The translations under genes were made by a program, and so were the position numbers. Positions 24,640 to 34,068 of a stretch of 64,000 nucleotides of DNA are shown here, piece after piece. The notes under the pieces are model-generated. The model made no database searches. It was not told the origin of the DNA and saw only the letters and a program-made list of their open reading frames with translations. The stretch lies in the NCBI GenBank assembly GCA_910585045.1, contig CAJUCD010000004.1, positions 1-64,000 of the forward strand, given 5' to 3'. This DNA is from an uncultured Bacilli bacterium. Its GTDB lineage: Bacteria > Bacillota_I > Bacilli_A > RF39 > UBA660. Position 1 is the stretch's first letter. Every line of letters starts with the position of its first letter.

Positions 24640-26592
24640 ATGAACAAAAAATTTTATGGCATAATTAGTGCTTTAATTATTATTTTTAGTGTTTTTATGT
24701 ATCGAACAGTATCTTTAGCTTTTCCACTTCATGACTATTATTTAGAAAAATATTATGACATAAGTGAGGTCTATGTAAAAGGGGATAGTGCTCCTAGAGG
24801 CAGAATATTAGACATTAACGGCGAAGTTTTAGTAGATAATATAGGTATAAATACTATTTTATATCACAAAAGTAGTTCTATATCTTTAAAAGATGAAATA
24901 GATATTGCTAAAAAATTAGCAGTTATCACTAATTATTCCTTTAACTATCACGAAAAAGATTTAATTAATTATTATTTAATTCTTTACCCTGAAATTTCTG
25001 AATCTTTAATAACTTCTGAAGAAAGAAAATTATATAGTGAACGAAAACTAAGCAAGGAAGATTTAATTACTAAGCAAAAAGAGCGTATTACAAAAGAAAT
25101 GCTTGATAAATTAAGTTTAGAAGAAAAATATAGTTCTTATTTTTACTATTTAATGAATGATGGTTATACTTATGATAATAAAGCTATTTTAACTGAAATA
25201 GATGAATCTTTATATGCTAAAATTTTAGAAGCCAATATTCCAGGAATATTTGGTGAAATATCATGGACGCGACAATATCTTTATGGTGACACATTAAAAA
25301 GTATTTTAGGCCATGTTAGTAGTAACCTTCCTAAAGAAAAAAGTTATTTATTAGAAGATGGTTATTCTTATAATGATAAAGTAGGAATTAGTGGTTTAGA
25401 AGAATATTATGAAGAATACTTAAAAGGTAATAAAGCTATATATAAAGTTGAAGATGGTTTATTAAAACTTGAAAAAGCTCCAGAAAAAGGCAATGATTTA
25501 GTTCTTGAAATAGATATTAATATTCAAGTTAAAGTTGATGAAATAATTAAAGAGCAAATTCTAAAAGCTAAGAAAGAACCTAATACAGAATTTTATCGAG
25601 AAAGTTATGCTTTAATAAGTGAACCTAAAACAGGGGCTATAAAAGCTATCGGCGGCATAAGATTATTAGATAATGGTGAATTTCAAGATGTCAGTATCAA
25701 TGTTATTAAAAATTCTTATACAGTTGGTAGTGCTGTTAAAGCTGCTTCTCTAACAGTAGGATATCAAAATCAAGCAATAGATATAGGAACTACAATGACT
25801 GATGGCTGTGTAAAATTAGCTAATATTCCTGCTAAATGTTCTTATCGGCGTTTAGGTTCGCTAAATGATATTCGGGCTCTAGCATTAAGTTCCAATTATT
25901 ATCAGTTTATTATAGCTCTTAAAGTAGCGGGCTATGATTATCGGTATAATATGGAAGCTCCTGTTACCATAGAAGATTTTAATAAATATCGTACAACATT
26001 TGCTAGTTATGGATTAGGAACAACAACTGGAATTGATTTGCCTGGCGAATCTCCTGGGCTTTTAGGGTCTAAAATTGCTCCTGATTTACTTATGAATCTT
26101 GCCATTGGTCAATATGATTTATATACTCCAACTAGTCTTTTACAATATATTAATACTTTAGCTAATAATGGTTCTAGATTAAAACTAAATTTAATGCATA
26201 GTATTACTAATAAAGATAATGTAATATTAAATAATACTCCAGAAGAATTAAACAAAGTCGAATTAGATGAAAAATATATGAATAGAATTAAAACAGGATT
26301 AAGAGAAGTAGTTAAAAGTGGTACAGGTTATTGGTATGTTAAAGAAAGTGCAGAAGCCGCTGGAAAAACAGGTACTAGTGAATCATATATTGATAGTGAT
26401 TATGATGGCAATTTAGATTCATTTGTACTAAGTAATACTTTCTTAATGTATGCTCCTGCTAAAGCCCCTAAGTATTCTCTAGTAGTTATAAGCCCCAATA
26501 CAAGTAATTTATCTAGTAAAAGTAAGTATCGTAGTCCTGTAAATAGGCTAATTGCACGTAATATTAACGATTTCCTCTTTTCAAGTCCCTAA
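24640..26592 (+). CDS. Class B penicillin-binding protein (D,D-transpeptidase)
   Basis: A 650-residue bitopic PBP: N-terminal helix (about 7-27), a PBP dimerisation region beginning GDSAPRGRILDINGEVL, then the transpeptidase with S364-A-V-K367, S417-S-N419 and K576-T-G-T. It cross-links peptidoglycan outside the membrane. The inter-domain part has a long charged insertion (about 125-200), typical of PBP2/SpoVD-like enzymes. GGTGAAG precedes the ATG. It is monocistronic. Whether it serves septal or side-wall growth cannot be told. Confidence 0.92.
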   Translation: MNKKFYGIISALIIIFSVFMYRTVSLAFPLHDYYLEKYYDISEVYVKGDSAPRGRILDINGEVLVDNIGINTILYHKSSSISLKDEIDIAKKLAVITNYSFNYHEKDLINYYLILYPEISESLITSEERKLYSERKLSKEDLITKQKERITKEMLDKLSLEEKYSSYFYYLMNDGYTYDNKAILTEIDESLYAKILEANIPGIFGEISWTRQYLYGDTLKSILGHVSSNLPKEKSYLLEDGYSYNDKVGISGLEEYYEEYLKGNKAIYKVEDGLLKLEKAPEKGNDLVLEIDINIQVKVDEIIKEQILKAKKEPNTEFYRESYALISEPKTGAIKAIGGIRLLDNGEFQDVSINVIKNSYTVGSAVKAASLTVGYQNQAIDIGTTMTDGCVKLANIPAKCSYRRLGSLNDIRALALSSNYYQFIIALKVAGYDYRYNMEAPVTIEDFNKYRTTFASYGLGTTTGIDLPGESPGLLGSKIAPDLLMNLAIGQYDLYTPTSLLQYINTLANNGSRLKLNLMHSITNKDNVILNNTPEELNKVELDEKYMNRIKTGLREVVKSGTGYWYVKESAEAAGKTGTSESYIDSDYDGNLDSFVLSNTFLMYAPAKAPKYSLVVISPNTSNLSSKSKYRSPVNRLIARNINDFLFSSP

Positions 26593-26598
26593 AATAAT

Positions 26599-26606
26599 GT
26601 TATAAT
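26599..26606 (+). promoter_or_regulatory. Promoter of rpmG operon (extended -10)
   Basis: TGTTATAAT-type extended -10 with TATAAT at 26601-26606, 35 bases before the rpmG start. Only a weak TTTTCA stands at the -35 distance. Confidence 0.5.
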
Positions 26607-26640
26607 ACATCTAGACTTTTTATAAAAGGAGGTGCTTTTA

Positions 26641-26805
26641 ATGGCAAAAAATGAAAATAGAAATTATGTAACTTTAAAGTGTACTGTATGTGGAAGTGAA
26701 CTTAGATGTACAAGCAAAAATAAAAAGAACACTCCTGATCGTTTAGAGATTAAGAAATATTGTAAAAAATGTCATAAACATCAAGCAACAAAAGAAAAGA
26801 AATAG
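26641..26805 (+). CDS. rpmG: Ribosomal protein L33, zinc-binding type
   Basis: A 54-residue bL33: NYVTLKCTVCGSE, then KNTPDRLEIKKYC and KKCHKH. Both CxxC pairs are present, so it is the zinc-binding (C+) form. It is part of the 50S subunit near the E site. AAAGGAGGTG precedes the ATG. It leads an operon with a small basic ORF and efp. Confidence 0.93.
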   Translation: MAKNENRNYVTLKCTVCGSELRCTSKNKKNTPDRLEIKKYCKKCHKHQATKEKK

Positions 26806-26815
26806 AGGTATATAG

Positions 26816-26980
26816 ATGTCAAAATGTACTTATCACTTAATACCAATAAGGTTAGATATTCCAATATATGGCGAAATGGGAAGGTTACCAGGAACTAAAA
26901 GAGTAACCGATACAAAAGGACATCCACGTATTCGCAAAAAACATGCAAGATTTACTAAGTATGGCAAAAAGAGAGGCTAA
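26816..26980 (+). CDS. Small basic protein between rpmG and efp
   Basis: A 54-residue ORF, MSKCTYHLIPIRLDIPIYGE, then a strongly basic C-terminus rich in Arg/Lys (GHPRIRKKHARF, ending GKKRG); very few acidic residues. I do not recognise it. Spacing of 10 bases from rpmG (AGAGGT as ribosome site) and 3 bases to efp shows it is translated within this ribosomal operon. Size, charge and position suggest an rRNA-binding or ribosome-associated protein; that is inference. Confidence 0.7.
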   Translation: MSKCTYHLIPIRLDIPIYGEMGRLPGTKRVTDTKGHPRIRKKHARFTKYGKKRG

Positions 26981-26983
26981 AAT

Positions 26984-27544
26984 ATGAACATTAATATAAA
27001 TGATATCAAAAATGGTATGACAATTATTATGGATAATAATTTATATCAAATTGTCGAATTTCAACATGTTAAACCTGGTAAAGGATCAGCCTTTGTTCGT
27101 ATGAAATTAAAAAATTTAAGAACAGGTTCTATTACAGAAGATACATATAACACTAATATTAAAATAACTAAAGCCCATGTTGATAAAACACCAATGCAAT
27201 ATTTATATGCTGCTGGTGAAAATTATGTATTTATGAATAATGAAACATATGAACAAGTTGAGATAAATACTAAAAGTTTAGGAGATCAAGTAAAATTTAT
27301 TAAAGAAGGTCTTGATATAACTGTTGATTATTATGAGGGTGAAATATTAGGTATTACTTTACCTGAAAAAGTTGAATATGAAATTATTGAAACTGAACCA
27401 GCTGTTAAAGGAAATACAACTAATAATGCTCAAAAAGATGCTAAAATAGAGACTGGATATGTTGTAAAAGTTCCATTATTTATTAACGAAGGCGAAAGAA
27501 TTATTATTTCTACTCGCGATGGAAAATATTCATCTCGTGCATAA
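26984..27544 (+). CDS. efp: Elongation factor P
   Basis: A 186-residue EF-P with the KOW-like N-domain and two OB domains. The loop QHVKPGKGSAF carries the Lys that is modified in many bacteria. The last domain has the conserved ending GYVVKVPLFINEGERI with STRDGKYSSRA. It rescues ribosomes stalled at polyproline. No modification genes are nearby. It is co-transcribed with rpmG. Confidence 0.96.
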   Translation: MNININDIKNGMTIIMDNNLYQIVEFQHVKPGKGSAFVRMKLKNLRTGSITEDTYNTNIKITKAHVDKTPMQYLYAAGENYVFMNNETYEQVEINTKSLGDQVKFIKEGLDITVDYYEGEILGITLPEKVEYEIIETEPAVKGNTTNNAQKDAKIETGYVVKVPLFINEGERIIISTRDGKYSSRA

Positions 27545-27570
27545 ATCAGATAACTCTGATTTTTTTATTT
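27543..27570 (+). terminator. Rho-independent terminator
   Basis: Stem AAATCAGA / TCTGATTT and TTTTT, directly after efp. Confidence 0.85.
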
Positions 27571-27621
27571 GTTTTAATACAGAAAAATGTTAAAAATAAT
27601 CACAAAACTATTGAATTATAC

Positions 27622-27640
27622 TCAATAATATTGTATATTA
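27622..27640 (+). repeat. 19-bp element shared upstream of surface-protein genes B and C
   Basis: TCAATAATATTGTATATTA, identical at 53990-54008 and followed in both places by a related A/T stretch and ATAGCAT/ATAACAT. It contains the dyad CAATA-A-TATTG. It is about 140 bases before gene B and 90 before gene C. Confidence 0.6.
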
Positions 27641-27778
27641 GATATAGCATAAGGTATTGCTTTTTATATAAGTTTATATGAGTCTATTTATGTTAACGAA
27701 GGAAGTTTTGACAACATTTGTCGAAGATAATGAAAATAAATAAAAATAGTATTAGAATGGAAAAGAAGGATGGTTAAT

Positions 27779-28978
27779 ATGAAGAAAAGTATTATTACAA
27801 TAGGAATAATAGTAACAATAGGAAGTATAGCATTATTATATGATAGTAATAAAAAGGAAGTATTACTAAATAAAGAAGAAATAACAAATAATAAAAGTAT
27901 AGCAATATATGTAAAACAAGAAGATGGAAACTATGAAAAAACAAATACTATTCCAGAAAATGGATATATGTTAAATGAAGATAGAAGTGTCTGTAGTAAT
28001 AATGCCAAACCAAATTGGAACTTTAAAACAAACATTTTAAAGATAAATAATTTAAGTAGTAATAATACCAGTTGTTATTTATATTTTGAACCAACAACAG
28101 AAGAAGTAAATACAATACTAGGAAATATAACTGTAAATAAATATACACCAGACTTTAGTAAGATAGCCACCACTGATGAAGGAATTTTTAAAACAAATGA
28201 TAATGATGGAGTAAGTTATTATTGGCGAGGAGCAGCGACAACAAACTATCTAAAATTTGGAGGATATTGTTGGCGCATAATACGTATTAACGGCGATGGA
28301 ACTATAAGATTAATCTATGATGGAACAACATGTCATAATAATGGTGAAGTAACAACAGATAGTATAGCAGTAGAAAATGTAGCATACAATACAAAAAATG
28401 ATCGAAGTGAATATGTCGGATGGACATATACAGAAGGATTACAAAGACCAACAAACAATAATGAAGGCACACCATCAAATGCTAAAACAAAGTTAGAAGA
28501 ATGGTATAATACAAATTTAGCAAACTATAATGATAAAATAGCAGATGGCAAATACTGTAATGATAGAGATTTTGAAATAAATGAATTTGTCCAAGAATGG
28601 AGCTCAACAGGATTAACTTTCAATTATTTAGCACGAGTAAGGCGAGGAACAAGCTCTCCAAAAGTTTTATGTAATAGTTATGACAATTATATATTAAAAG
28701 TTGGTTTGATTTCAGCTGATGAAATAATTTATGCTGGTGGAAGAACAGAAATGAACAAGAGTTATTATTTATATAATGGACAAAACTATTGGACAATTAC
28801 TCCATCTGATTGGGCAAGTGCTAGTGTATATTCTTATAATTTCATTGTAAGAGATGATGGTTTTTTAAACGGTAGAGGAGTTCATGGCTTACGAGGTTTA
28901 CGCCCAGTAATAAATCTAAAATCCAATGTAAACATAACGGGAACAGGAACTATAAATGACCCTTATGAAGTAGTTTAA
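27779..28978 (+). CDS. Anchored surface protein, variable-C-terminus family (copy B)
   Basis: A 399-residue paralog of the genes at 17802, 54097 and 55596. N-terminal anchor SIITIGIIVTIGSIALLY, a short Cys-bearing domain, then the family core (SYYWRGAATTNYLKFGGYCW, SEYVGWTYTEGLQRP, ADGKYCNDR). Between about 18350-18434 and the matching part here the DNA is almost identical to copy A. The C-terminal variable part is about 28795-28902, before RPVINL; the end is NDPYEVV. ATG 27779 lies 8 bases after AAGGA; ATG 27770 is too close. Codons end mostly in A. GACAA-CAT-TTGTC at 27710-27722 is a candidate operator. Confidence 0.7.
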   Translation: MKKSIITIGIIVTIGSIALLYDSNKKEVLLNKEEITNNKSIAIYVKQEDGNYEKTNTIPENGYMLNEDRSVCSNNAKPNWNFKTNILKINNLSSNNTSCYLYFEPTTEEVNTILGNITVNKYTPDFSKIATTDEGIFKTNDNDGVSYYWRGAATTNYLKFGGYCWRIIRINGDGTIRLIYDGTTCHNNGEVTTDSIAVENVAYNTKNDRSEYVGWTYTEGLQRPTNNNEGTPSNAKTKLEEWYNTNLANYNDKIADGKYCNDRDFEINEFVQEWSSTGLTFNYLARVRRGTSSPKVLCNSYDNYILKVGLISADEIIYAGGRTEMNKSYYLYNGQNYWTITPSDWASASVYSYNFIVRDDGFLNGRGVHGLRGLRPVINLKSNVNITGTGTINDPYEVV

Positions 28979-28981
28979 AAC

Positions 28982-29037
28982 CTTGCTTATACAGCTAAAA
29001 ATATATAGTATACCCACACATCGTATGTATGAGCAAG
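28982..29037 (+). other. 3' hairpin of surface-protein family (copy B)
   Basis: Arms CTTGCTTATAC / GTATGAGCAAG (11 bp, one G-U) close a 34-nt loop. Equivalent CTTGC...GCAAG stems follow copies C and D. It has no T-run and precedes a normal terminator. Confidence 0.6.
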
Positions 29038-29063
29038 AAGGGACGCCTTTACATCCCCAAATT

Positions 29064-29089
29064 AGAGTAATGATATAATTACTCTTTTT
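29064..29089 (+). terminator. Rho-independent terminator
   Basis: Stem AGAGTAAT / ATTACTCT with a GATATA loop and TTTTT after the copy-B hairpin. Confidence 0.8.
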
Positions 29090-29138
29090 GCATTATTTTA
29101 TATCTTTTAGTGATATAATAATAAAAAGAAGTGATTAT

Positions 29139-29801
29139 ATGAAAAAAATATTAATAATAGAAGACGACTCTAGCATCAGAATAGAACTAAAAGAATTACT
29201 AAATAATTCTGGATATGAAACTATAATTTTAACAGATTTCCAAAATGCTTTAGATAATATCTTAAATATAAAAGCTGATTTAATTCTTTTAGACATTAAT
29301 ATTCCTTATTTAAACGGCGAGATATTATTACAGAATATTCGTAAATTCTCTAATATTCCTGTGATTATGGTAACTAGTCGCAATACAGAAATAGATGAAG
29401 TTATATCTATGAGTTATGGAGCAGATGATTACATAACTAAACCTTATAATCCTAATATTTTACTTTTAAGAATTTCTGCTGTTTTAAAAAGAGCAGTAAA
29501 AAAAGAAGATACTTATTCCTATAGAGATTTAGAAATAAACATGAATAAAGGAATAATAAAAGGTAATAATATCGAAATAATTTTAACTAAAAATGAAATG
29601 ATAATTTTTAACTATCTTTTAAATAATCGAAATAAAATAGTTACTCGAGATGAATTGATGACAGATTTATGGAATAATGATGAATACATAAATGATAATG
29701 CTTTATCAGTAAATATAAGTCGTCTAAGAGCTAAACTAAAAGAAGCTGGTTATGAAGATGCCATTATAACAAGAAAGGGTATAGGGTATATTTTATCATG
29801 A
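29139..29801 (+). CDS. Response regulator, OmpR/BceR type
   Basis: A 220-residue regulator. Receiver domain KILIIEDDSS with the phosphorylated Asp in LILLDINIPYLNG, Thr/Ser in VMVTSR and Lys in YITKPY; then an OmpR winged helix (LTKNEMIIFNYLLNN, VNISRLRAKLKEAG). ATG 29139 has AAGTGAT upstream. It overlaps its kinase by 4 bases (ATGA). It likely activates the Bce-type ABC genes that follow. Confidence 0.9.
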   Translation: MKKILIIEDDSSIRIELKELLNNSGYETIILTDFQNALDNILNIKADLILLDINIPYLNGEILLQNIRKFSNIPVIMVTSRNTEIDEVISMSYGADDYITKPYNPNILLLRISAVLKRAVKKEDTYSYRDLEINMNKGIIKGNNIEIILTKNEMIIFNYLLNNRNKIVTRDELMTDLWNNDEYINDNALSVNISRLRAKLKEAGYEDAIITRKGIGYILS

Positions 29802-30808
29802 AATTTACTTATTACATAAAAGATAAAATATTAAACATTATTATGTATTTTATAATGATATTATTAATTATGATGATGCTTATTGCTTTTAAAACTCCTA
29901 TTTCTTTAATTATTTGGATTTTAATAACTATATTTGTTTTTGATATAGCTATTATTCTTACTGATTTTTATCGTAAAAAAGCATTTTATAACTCATTATT
30001 AAGCAATATTTCTTTATTAGATAAAGCTTATTTAGTTTTAGAAACTATTAAGAAACCAGACTTTTATGAAGGAGAAATCTTATACCAAGCTTTATATGAA
30101 ATAAATAAGTCTATATGTGAGAATATCAAAGATTATGAAATGCAATTAAATGCTTTTAAAGAATATATTGAAATGTGGATTCATGAAGTAAAAATCCCTT
30201 TATCTTCTCTAGTTTTAATATCACATAATCATAAAGAGAAATCTATTTTAGAACAAATAAAAAGAATAGAAGCTTATGTAGAACAAGTCCTTTATTATGT
30301 TCGAGGAGAAAATGCCGAAAAAGATTATTTAATAAATGAAGTATCTTTAAAAAAAGTTATAAATAATGTTGCTATTAAAAATAAAGATGAAATATTAGCT
30401 AATAAAATTGATTTTTTAGTAGATAATATAAATACTAAAGTATATACTGATTCAAAATGGTTAGAGTTTATAATTAATCAAATAATTAGTAATAGTATTA
30501 AGTATCAAAATAAGAAGACTAAGTCAATTATTAAAATAAGTACATATGAAAAAGATGCTAAAATAATATTAGAAATATATGATAATGGTATAGGAATATC
30601 CGCTTCTGATTTGCCTCAAGTATTTGATAAAACTTTTACAGGACTAAACGGTCGAAGTAATGCTAAATCAACAGGCATGGGTTTATTTATTGCTAAAAAA
30701 CTATGTGAAAAACTTGGGCATAAAATAGAAATAGAGTCTAAAAAAAATCAATTTACCAAAGTTATAATTACTTTTTCCAAAAATAAATTTTATGAAGTTG
30801 TTAAATAA
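29798..30808 (+). CDS. Sensor histidine kinase, BceS type
   Basis: A 336-residue intramembrane-sensing kinase: two N-terminal helices (about 12-32 and 36-53) with almost no outside loop. Then the H-box MWIHEVKIPLSSL (His phosphorylation site), the N-box IINQIISNSIKYQ, and GIGISASDLPQVF plus MGLFIAKKLCEKLG. Such kinases do not bind the drug; they read the state of their partner ABC transporter. It is coupled to the regulator at 29139. Confidence 0.9.
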   Translation: MKFTYYIKDKILNIIMYFIMILLIMMMLIAFKTPISLIIWILITIFVFDIAIILTDFYRKKAFYNSLLSNISLLDKAYLVLETIKKPDFYEGEILYQALYEINKSICENIKDYEMQLNAFKEYIEMWIHEVKIPLSSLVLISHNHKEKSILEQIKRIEAYVEQVLYYVRGENAEKDYLINEVSLKKVINNVAIKNKDEILANKIDFLVDNINTKVYTDSKWLEFIINQIISNSIKYQNKKTKSIIKISTYEKDAKIILEIYDNGIGISASDLPQVFDKTFTGLNGRSNAKSTGMGLFIAKKLCEKLGHKIEIESKKNQFTKVIITFSKNKFYEVVK

Positions 30809-30856
30809 AAAATACTTTGGTTTCTAAAAATTCTCTCTTAATAAAGATTTTTAAAT

Positions 30857-30924
30857 ATTACAAAAAAGTAAGACAAATGTAATAAAAAAGAAACGACAAA
30901 TAAAAAAATTTAGGTTATTATAAT
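30857..30924 (+). promoter_or_regulatory. Candidate BceR-type promoter region
   Basis: Inverted repeat ATTACA-N15-TGTAAT (30857-30883), direct repeats of GACAAAT (30872 and 30895), and TATAAT at 30919-30924 without a -35. A poor -35 next to a dyad fits activation by the response regulator. Confidence 0.45.
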
Positions 30925-30944
30925 TCATGAAAAGGAGAAAAAAT

Positions 30945-31712
30945 ATGGAACCAGTTTTAAAAATTAAAAATATAGAAAAATATTATGGCAATAAATCAAG
31001 TTTAACTAAAGCGCTAGATAATATTAGCTTTGAAGTAAAAAAAGGAGAATTTGTTGCTATAATGGGAGCAAGTGGCAGTGGAAAAACAACTCTTTTAAAT
31101 TGTATATCCACTATTGATAAAGTAACTAGTGGTAATATCATAATAGGGGATTTAGACATAACTAAATTAAAGGGAAATAATTTAAATAAATTTCGTCGTG
31201 AAGAATTAGGGTTTATCTTTCAAGATTTTAGCTTACTTGATACACTAACTGCTTATGAAAATATAGCTTTAGCTCTTTCTATTCAAAACATTAAAGCTAA
31301 AGAAATTCATGAGAGAGTAACCAAAGTAGCTAAAGATTTAGACATAGAAAGTATTTTAAAGAAATATCCTTATCAAATGAGTGGTGGTCAAAAAGGAAGG
31401 GTTGCTAGTGCTAGAGCTATAATTACTAATCCAAGCCTTATTCTAGCTGATGAACCTACTGGCGCGCTAGACTCTAAATCTGCTAAAATGCTTTTAGAAC
31501 GATTTGAATATTTAAATGATGAATTGTGCGCAACTATTTTAATGGTAACTCATGATGCTTTTACAGCTTCTTATGCTTCTCGTGTCATATTCATTAAAGA
31601 TGGCAAAATATTTAGTGAAATACACCGAGGCAATGATAATCGAAAAGTTTTCTTTGATAAAATTATTGATGTTGTAACTTTACTTGGAGGGGATTTGAAT
31701 GATGCTCTTTAA
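30945..31712 (+). CDS. Bce-type ABC transporter ATPase
   Basis: A 255-residue MacB/BceA-class ATPase: Walker A GASGSGKTT, signature MSGGQKGRVASARA, Walker B LILADEPTGALDS and the VTHD switch. It powers the BceB-like permease in defence against peptide antibiotics. ATG 30945 lies after AAAGGAG; an ATG at 30927 precedes that site. It overlaps the permease by 14 bases. Confidence 0.92.
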   Translation: MEPVLKIKNIEKYYGNKSSLTKALDNISFEVKKGEFVAIMGASGSGKTTLLNCISTIDKVTSGNIIIGDLDITKLKGNNLNKFRREELGFIFQDFSLLDTLTAYENIALALSIQNIKAKEIHERVTKVAKDLDIESILKKYPYQMSGGQKGRVASARAIITNPSLILADEPTGALDSKSAKMLLERFEYLNDELCATILMVTHDAFTASYASRVIFIKDGKIFSEIHRGNDNRKVFFDKIIDVVTLLGGDLNDAL

Positions 31713-33717
31713 GTTATCTTTAAAAAATATTAAAAGAAGTATCAAAGACTATGCTATTTATTTTTTTACTCTTGTTTTAGGAGTTGCAATATTTTATGTA
31801 TTTAATGCTATAGATAGTCAAACTGTTATGTTAGATATTACATCATCTACTTATGAAATAATTAAACTTATGACTAATATTTTATCAGGTGTAAGTGTCT
31901 TTGTATCTTTTATATTAGGATTTCTAATTATATATGCTAGTCGATTTTTAATCAAAAGGCGTAATAAAGAATTTGGTATTTATTTAACATTAGGTATGGG
32001 TAAAAGAAAAATCTCATCCATTCTCTTATTAGAAACGTTATTTATTGGTCTTATTTCTTTATTTATCGGTTTAGGTTTAGGAATTATATTATCTCAACTT
32101 ATGAGTATGCTTGTTGCTAATATGTTTGATGCTGATATGACTCGCTTTACATTTATCTTTTCTTCCAGTGCTTGCTTTAAAACTTTATTTTATTTTGGTA
32201 TAATCTACATCTTTGTAATGATTTTTAATACTTATAATATTAGTAGATGTAAATTAATTGATTTACTTCAGGCTAGTAAAAAAAGTGAACAAATAAAATT
32301 AAAAAATCCATTGCTTTGCACTATAATATTCCTAATATCTTGTTGTATATTAGGCTATGCTTATTATTTAGTAACAGGCGGCATATATAAATTAACTAAT
32401 TTTAATTTCATATTTATTCCTATTGCCTTAGGATGTATCTCAACATTTTTCCTATTTTGGTCTTTATCAGGTCTTATATTAAGAATAGTTATGAGCATTA
32501 AAAGTTTTTATTATAAAGGTTTAAATAGTTTTATTCTTAGAGAGTTTAGCAGTCGTATTAATACAACAGTATTTTCTATAACTATAATTTGTTTAATGTT
32601 ATTTGTAACTATTTGTGTTTTATCTAGTTCTTTATCTTTAAAACATTCAGTTATGGCTAGTATTGATGAATTAGCTCCTGCCGATATTATGCTCTCAAGT
32701 AAAATAGACCCTTCTAACAAAGAAACGGTAGCAGAAATTCTTTCTAATCTAGATTTTGATACTAATAAATATTTTAAAGAAAGCGTTAACATTAATTTTT
32801 ATCGTACTCCTAATTTAACTTTAGAAGACACTTTAAAAAGTAATATCGAATCTATAAAGAAAGATTATCCTTTTCTAATATATAGTAGTGAAGAAAATAT
32901 TATTAAATTAAGCGAATATAATAAAATAGCAACTCTTTATGGTAATGACACTTATAAATTAAATGCTGATGAATATCTCATTATTGCCGATTTTGAGTCT
33001 CTTGTTAAAACACGAAATAGTGCTTTAAAAAACAATCCTATTCTAACAATATTTAATCACGACTTAAAACCTAAATATAGTGAGTGTCAACCAGGTTTTG
33101 TTGAACTTTCTTCTAATCATATCAATTCTGGTTTAATTATTGTTCCAGACCAAATAGTTGATGAAAGCTATTTAAAAGAAAACTTCTTAATTGGCAACTA
33201 TCTTGCTAATAATAAAGAAGAACGTAAAAAAATAGAAGAAAAAATAACTAGTTTAACTAAACACCCAGATTTTTCAAAATATCAAATTGATGGCACGTCT
33301 AAACTAAGTATCATTGAAGCAAGTACAGGACTAGGGGCTTTAGTAACATTTATTGGTATTTATCTAGGCATAATTTTCCTTATATCAAGCGCTGCCATTT
33401 TAGCTTTAAAGGAGTTAAGCGAAAGTAGCGACAATAAAAATCGTTTTAAAATTCTTCGCAGCCTTGGTACAGATGAGAAAATTATTAATAAAGCTTTATT
33501 TAATGAAATTGCTATATTCTTTATAACACCATTATTACTTGCTATTATTCATGCTATATTTGGTATAAAATTTTGTACGTTTATTTTAGAATCTTTTGGT
33601 ACTAATGGTTTATTACCATCTATTATTATGACTACTATATTTTTAATCATTATTTATGGAGGGTATTTCTTAATAACTTATTTTAGTAGTAAAAATATAA
33701 TTAAAGAACGTATATAA
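31699..33717 (+). CDS. Bce-type ABC transporter permease
   Basis: A 672-residue BceB-like permease with ten helices: an FtsX-like block near helices 2-4 and another in helices 8-10. A large outside domain of about 200 residues lies between helices 7 and 8 (about 325-545), which in this family senses lipid II cycle/antibiotic complexes. It begins LFKLSLKNIKRSIKDYAIYF, the usual BceB opening. It partners the ATPase and signals to the kinase at 29798. Confidence 0.9.
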   Translation: MMLFKLSLKNIKRSIKDYAIYFFTLVLGVAIFYVFNAIDSQTVMLDITSSTYEIIKLMTNILSGVSVFVSFILGFLIIYASRFLIKRRNKEFGIYLTLGMGKRKISSILLLETLFIGLISLFIGLGLGIILSQLMSMLVANMFDADMTRFTFIFSSSACFKTLFYFGIIYIFVMIFNTYNISRCKLIDLLQASKKSEQIKLKNPLLCTIIFLISCCILGYAYYLVTGGIYKLTNFNFIFIPIALGCISTFFLFWSLSGLILRIVMSIKSFYYKGLNSFILREFSSRINTTVFSITIICLMLFVTICVLSSSLSLKHSVMASIDELAPADIMLSSKIDPSNKETVAEILSNLDFDTNKYFKESVNINFYRTPNLTLEDTLKSNIESIKKDYPFLIYSSEENIIKLSEYNKIATLYGNDTYKLNADEYLIIADFESLVKTRNSALKNNPILTIFNHDLKPKYSECQPGFVELSSNHINSGLIIVPDQIVDESYLKENFLIGNYLANNKEERKKIEEKITSLTKHPDFSKYQIDGTSKLSIIEASTGLGALVTFIGIYLGIIFLISSAAILALKELSESSDNKNRFKILRSLGTDEKIINKALFNEIAIFFITPLLLAIIHAIFGIKFCTFILESFGTNGLLPSIIMTTIFLIIIYGGYFLITYFSSKNIIKERI

Positions 33718-33774
33718 ATTTGAATGCTTATAAATAAGCGACATAAAAAAATTAAAAAAATATTCAAAAACCAC

Positions 33775-33803
33775 TTGCAACATTAAAATATTTATGGTAT
33801 TAT
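33775..33803 (+). promoter_or_regulatory. Promoter of the leader/ncRNA at 33.8 kb
   Basis: TTGCAA, 17-bp spacer, TATTAT, in the 486-base gap after the first Bce module. Confidence 0.65.
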
Positions 33804-33856
33804 ATAGATACTTAATAGAGATAGTATTTTTCAAAAAATGGTTTGAGGTTTAAGAA

Positions 33857-33883
33857 ATGCCAATGACTATTTTGTTTACTTAA
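33857..33883 (+). CDS. Possible 8-residue leader peptide
   Basis: ATG at 33857 has GAGG 8 bases upstream and encodes MPMTILFT with TAA directly at the base of the first hairpin. This position is typical of ribosome-stalling leader peptides ahead of antibiotic-resistance genes. Too short to be sure. Confidence 0.35.
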   Translation: MPMTILFT

Positions 33884-34068
33884 CAGATTGAAATATATCT
33901 GTTAACGATTAGACTGATATGAGAATGTCAAAAAACATTTGATTGTTAGTCATTAACTATCATTTATCAAGCTATTAGGTTTCGTGCGTACGAGTGGGTT
34001 CTTGATAAAAATCATGAAATATATCTGTCAATATAATTTTGTGATTAGAAATTGTAAATCCCACAAGA

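Noticed and set aside
28982..29037. attC-type integron sites after surface-protein genes
   Set aside because: The stems lack the attC core motifs (GTTRRRY / RYYYAAC), and no integrase gene is present.
32511..32792. Minus-strand frames inside ABC genes (32511, 34901, 35591, 37884, 39402, 41312)
   Set aside because: No ribosome sites or recognisable domains; all lie within well-supported genes.
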